Of a stretch of DNA of 7,432 nt, positions 5,869-7,432 are shown in pieces. The stretch's first letter is position 1. Every line of letters begins with the position of its first letter. The stretch is from an uncultured Ruminococcus sp. (lineage in GTDB: Bacteria > Bacillota > Clostridia > Oscillospirales > Ruminococcaceae), in contig CAMWOX010000075.1 of NCBI GenBank assembly GCA_947175975.1, positions 1-7,432 of the forward strand, given 5' to 3'. The translations under genes and the position numbers were made by a program. The notes beneath the pieces are model-generated. The model had not been told where the DNA came from. It searched no databases and saw only the letters and a program-made list of their open reading frames with translations.

Positions 5869-6316
5869 TGCTATTATGATCACATCTTTGAAAACAGCTG
5901 TAATTTCTGTCTGTATGTTGAGTATTGCTGTTGCTGTCTGTACGCTTGTTACACCGAATACGGCACTTGCGAAACAGGTCAGATTCCTAATTTCCCTGTT
6001 ATTCATTATCAGTCTTGCTGTTCCCTTAACAGATCTGGAATTTCCTGTTTCTATGTCCGAAGTACAACAGGAGCAGTCCCAGGAGACTGCACAGGCTGTC
6101 ACGCAGAAATACACAGAGAATGCCCTGCGTTTATTGCTGGAACAAGAGCAGGTTTCCTGTTCGGAATTGCATGTCACTGTGCATATTAATGAAGATCAAA
6201 GCATATCTATTAGAGAAGTCACCGCAGTATGTGATGATTTCCAGAAAGCCTGCCGTGTGCTGGAACAGGCACTAGGAGAGGAGGCGGAAATTCGTGTTAC
6301 GCAAATTCTGGGATAA
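5858..6316 (+). CDS. spoIIIAF: Stage III sporulation protein AF
   Basis: The longest form has 152 residues: two N-terminal membrane segments (~11-28 and ~38-57), then a soluble domain ending in an ELHVTVHINED / CRVLEQALGEEAEIRV pattern typical of SpoIIIAF. It is shorter than the ~206-residue B. subtilis protein. The soluble part is thought to face the intermembrane space as part of the channel. The start is uncertain. ATG 5858 overlaps spoIIIAE by 11 nt but has no well-spaced Shine-Dalgarno. ATG 5876 gives MITSLKTAVI, fits the short N-terminus of relatives, and has GGGGGA (5860-5865) about 10 nt upstream. I prefer 5876 on this evidence and give the outer coordinates. The 3' end contains the Shine-Dalgarno and start of spoIIIAG. 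Confidence 0.9.
   Translation: MGDSAIMITSLKTAVISVCMLSIAVAVCTLVTPNTALAKQVRFLISLLFIISLAVPLTDLEFPVSMSEVQQEQSQETAQAVTQKYTENALRLLLEQEQVSCSELHVTVHINEDQSISIREVTAVCDDFQKACRVLEQALGEEAEIRVTQILG
6279..6284 (+). promoter_or_regulatory. Perfect Shine-Dalgarno for the GTG start of spoIIIAG
   Basis: AGGAGG lies 9 nt before GTG 6294 within a longer purine run (6274-6284), all inside spoIIIAF coding sequence. It fixes the GTG as the spoIIIAG start; no in-frame ATG occurs before the membrane segment. Confidence 0.75.
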
Positions 6317-6821
6317 CTACAAAGCCAGTTTCAGGAAAGACATTTTTGTGCATATTCTTGTGATACTTGGAATATTCGGAATTGTCTGCATTCTATGTTC
6401 TTCTTGCCTGGACTCTGAAAATAAACAAGATTCGCAAGATTCTCAGGATCATACGTCAAATTCTGAAAGTGCAGAAATGATTTCACAGGAAGAATACCGT
6501 CTGCAATTACAACAACAGCTTACTGAGATGCTCAGCAATATGTCTGGTGTTGGCAAAGCAGAAGTATTAGTGACAATCGGTGGCAGTGAAGCCTATCATT
6601 ATGCACAGGAAGCTGACAGCCGCTATGTTACCATTGGCGGTTCTCAGAAAGAAGCACTTGTAGAATCTGTATCACACCCTGAAATTACAGGCGTTGTGGT
6701 CGCCTGTGAGGGAGGATCGAGAAGTACCGTACAGGAAACAGTCTATCAGGCTGTTTCCGTTGCATGCGGTTTACATATTGCACAGATTTATGTGACACAG
6801 CTGGAACAGAGCTGCACCTGA
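6294..6821 (+). CDS. spoIIIAG: Stage III sporulation protein AG, ring-forming channel component (GTG start)
   Basis: The product has 175 residues, shorter than the ~229 of B. subtilis. A basic N-terminus (LRKFWDNYKASFRKD) precedes one membrane segment (~18-38) that ends with several cysteines (CILCSSC). A low-complexity, acidic/polar linker with a QDSQDSQD run follows, then the extracytoplasmic domain from ~63. That domain shows the SpoIIIAG signatures: LTEMLSNMSGVGKAEVLVTI, and GVVVACEGG followed by a VQETVYQAVSVACGL helix. In studied species SpoIIIAG forms a large ring between the membranes through a ring-building motif related to YscJ/FliF of type III secretion. The gene overlaps spoIIIAF by 23 nt in another frame. 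The GTG start has a perfect AGGAGG upstream. Confidence 0.93.
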   Translation: MLRKFWDNYKASFRKDIFVHILVILGIFGIVCILCSSCLDSENKQDSQDSQDHTSNSESAEMISQEEYRLQLQQQLTEMLSNMSGVGKAEVLVTIGGSEAYHYAQEADSRYVTIGGSQKEALVESVSHPEITGVVVACEGGSRSTVQETVYQAVSVACGLHIAQIYVTQLEQSCT

Positions 6822-6835
6822 AAGGAGTTATTTTT

Positions 6836-7429
6836 ATGCAGAAACCATCTTTGATTATTGGCAAAAAGCAGTTAGTGCTGTCCGGTCTGACGGTATTGCT
6901 TGCAACAGCAGTTTATATTAATTATGCATATACCAGAACCGATTTGCAGACAACGCAGACCATGCAGACAACACCTGTGACAGAACTGGATCAAACACAG
7001 GGAGCACAGGAGAATGATATTACAATTCCACATTACGGTGATACAGAGTTTGTGAATGCAGGAGTAGAACCTGATCCGGCGGCAGATTATTTTGCAAAAG
7101 CCAGATTGGAGAAAACGACAAACCGGGACGAGGCAGTGCAGACGCTCCAGATGATTATGGGCGGTGGTGATATTACAGAAAATGAAGCTGTCACCGCTGC
7201 ATTGGATGCCGCAGAGGTCGCCAACATGATTGAACATGAGGGTACAATTGAGTCGCTGATCAAGTCACAGGGATTTTCCGATTGTGTTGTCTATCTTGAT
7301 GCAGATACGGCAAAGGTAGTTGTTCGGACAGATGGACTTGATGCATCCGGTGCGGCTTTTATCAAATCTGCAATTCTGGAAGAAGTTTCTATTCCGGCTG
7401 AAAATATCCGGATTTTTGAGGTAAAATAA
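6836..7429 (+). CDS. spoIIIAH: Stage III sporulation protein AH, SpoIIQ-binding channel component
   Basis: The product has 197 residues: a single membrane anchor (~13-30), a Thr/Gln-rich linker (~34-60, containing two copies of the 9-mer GCAGACAAC 18 nt apart at 6946 and 6964), then an extracytoplasmic domain (~80-197). The domain reads like the family: FAKARLEKTTNRDEAV, the helix preceding IESLIKSQGFSDCVVYL, and a final beta strand ending in FEVK. SpoIIIAH has a YscJ/FliF-like ring-building fold and binds SpoIIQ on the forespore side to join the two halves of the channel; spoIIQ is not in this window. The start at 6836 is chosen for AAAGGAG at 6821-6827, 8 nt upstream. A longer in-frame start at 6764 lies inside spoIIIAG and adds 24 residues without family similarity. 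Only 3 nt of sequence follow the stop. Confidence 0.95.
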   Translation: MQKPSLIIGKKQLVLSGLTVLLATAVYINYAYTRTDLQTTQTMQTTPVTELDQTQGAQENDITIPHYGDTEFVNAGVEPDPAADYFAKARLEKTTNRDEAVQTLQMIMGGGDITENEAVTAALDAAEVANMIEHEGTIESLIKSQGFSDCVVYLDADTAKVVVRTDGLDASGAAFIKSAILEEVSIPAENIRIFEVK

Positions 7430-7432
7430 CAC

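Noticed and set aside
6342..6416. Lipoprotein signal in SpoIIIAG (CILCSSC)
   Set aside because: None of the cysteines is preceded by a proper lipobox; the segment fits a plain single membrane anchor.
6764..6835. Upstream in-frame ATG start for spoIIIAH
   Set aside because: It would lie inside spoIIIAG and add residues unlike the family, while ATG 6836 has a well-spaced AAAGGAG.

Overview
The window looks like chromosomal DNA from a low-GC, spore-lineage Firmicute of the Ruminococcus / Oscillospiraceae type. Two signals point there. One is a secreted leucine-rich-repeat protein ending in a type I dockerin, the module that plugs proteins into cellulosome scaffolds. The other is a complete spoIIIAA-AH operon, found only in endospore-forming lineages. 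The genus is an inference; no marker gene is present to fix it. All genes lie on the + strand.

Region 1 (1-1015) holds the 3' part of a secreted carbohydrate esterase: the end of a CBM6/CBM35-like carbohydrate-binding module, a short linker and a full SGNH hydrolase domain of the rhamnogalacturonan acetylesterase type. It ends in a clear intrinsic terminator. Region 2 (1016-2740) is a self-contained unit: a near-consensus sigma-A promoter with a perfect palindrome abutting its -35 box, one gene for a BspA-type LRR protein with signal peptide and dockerin, and a second strong terminator. These two genes belong to plant-polysaccharide degradation and cell-surface or cellulosome biology.

Region 3 (2741-7429) is the spoIIIA operon, with all eight genes intact and in canonical order (AA, AB, AC, AD, AE, AF, AG, AH). 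Spacing is tight, with two ATGA stop/start overlaps, one 23-nt overlap and 2-40-nt gaps. A plausible sigma-E-type promoter sits between the upstream terminator and spoIIIAA. In the studied sporulators these mother-cell proteins build the SpoIIIA side of the SpoIIIA-SpoIIQ channel ('feeding tube') through the membranes between mother cell and forespore: AA is the ATPase, AB-AF are membrane components, and AG and AH carry ring-building domains. The operon has some local oddities. SpoIIIAE lacks the N-terminal signal peptide known from Bacillus. SpoIIIAC starts at TTG just after an out-of-frame ATG. SpoIIIAG starts at GTG inside spoIIIAF behind a perfect Shine-Dalgarno.

I saw no RNA genes, CRISPR arrays, mobile elements or attachment sites. 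I did not find a convincing undescribed multi-gene system; the findings are local peculiarities of known families.
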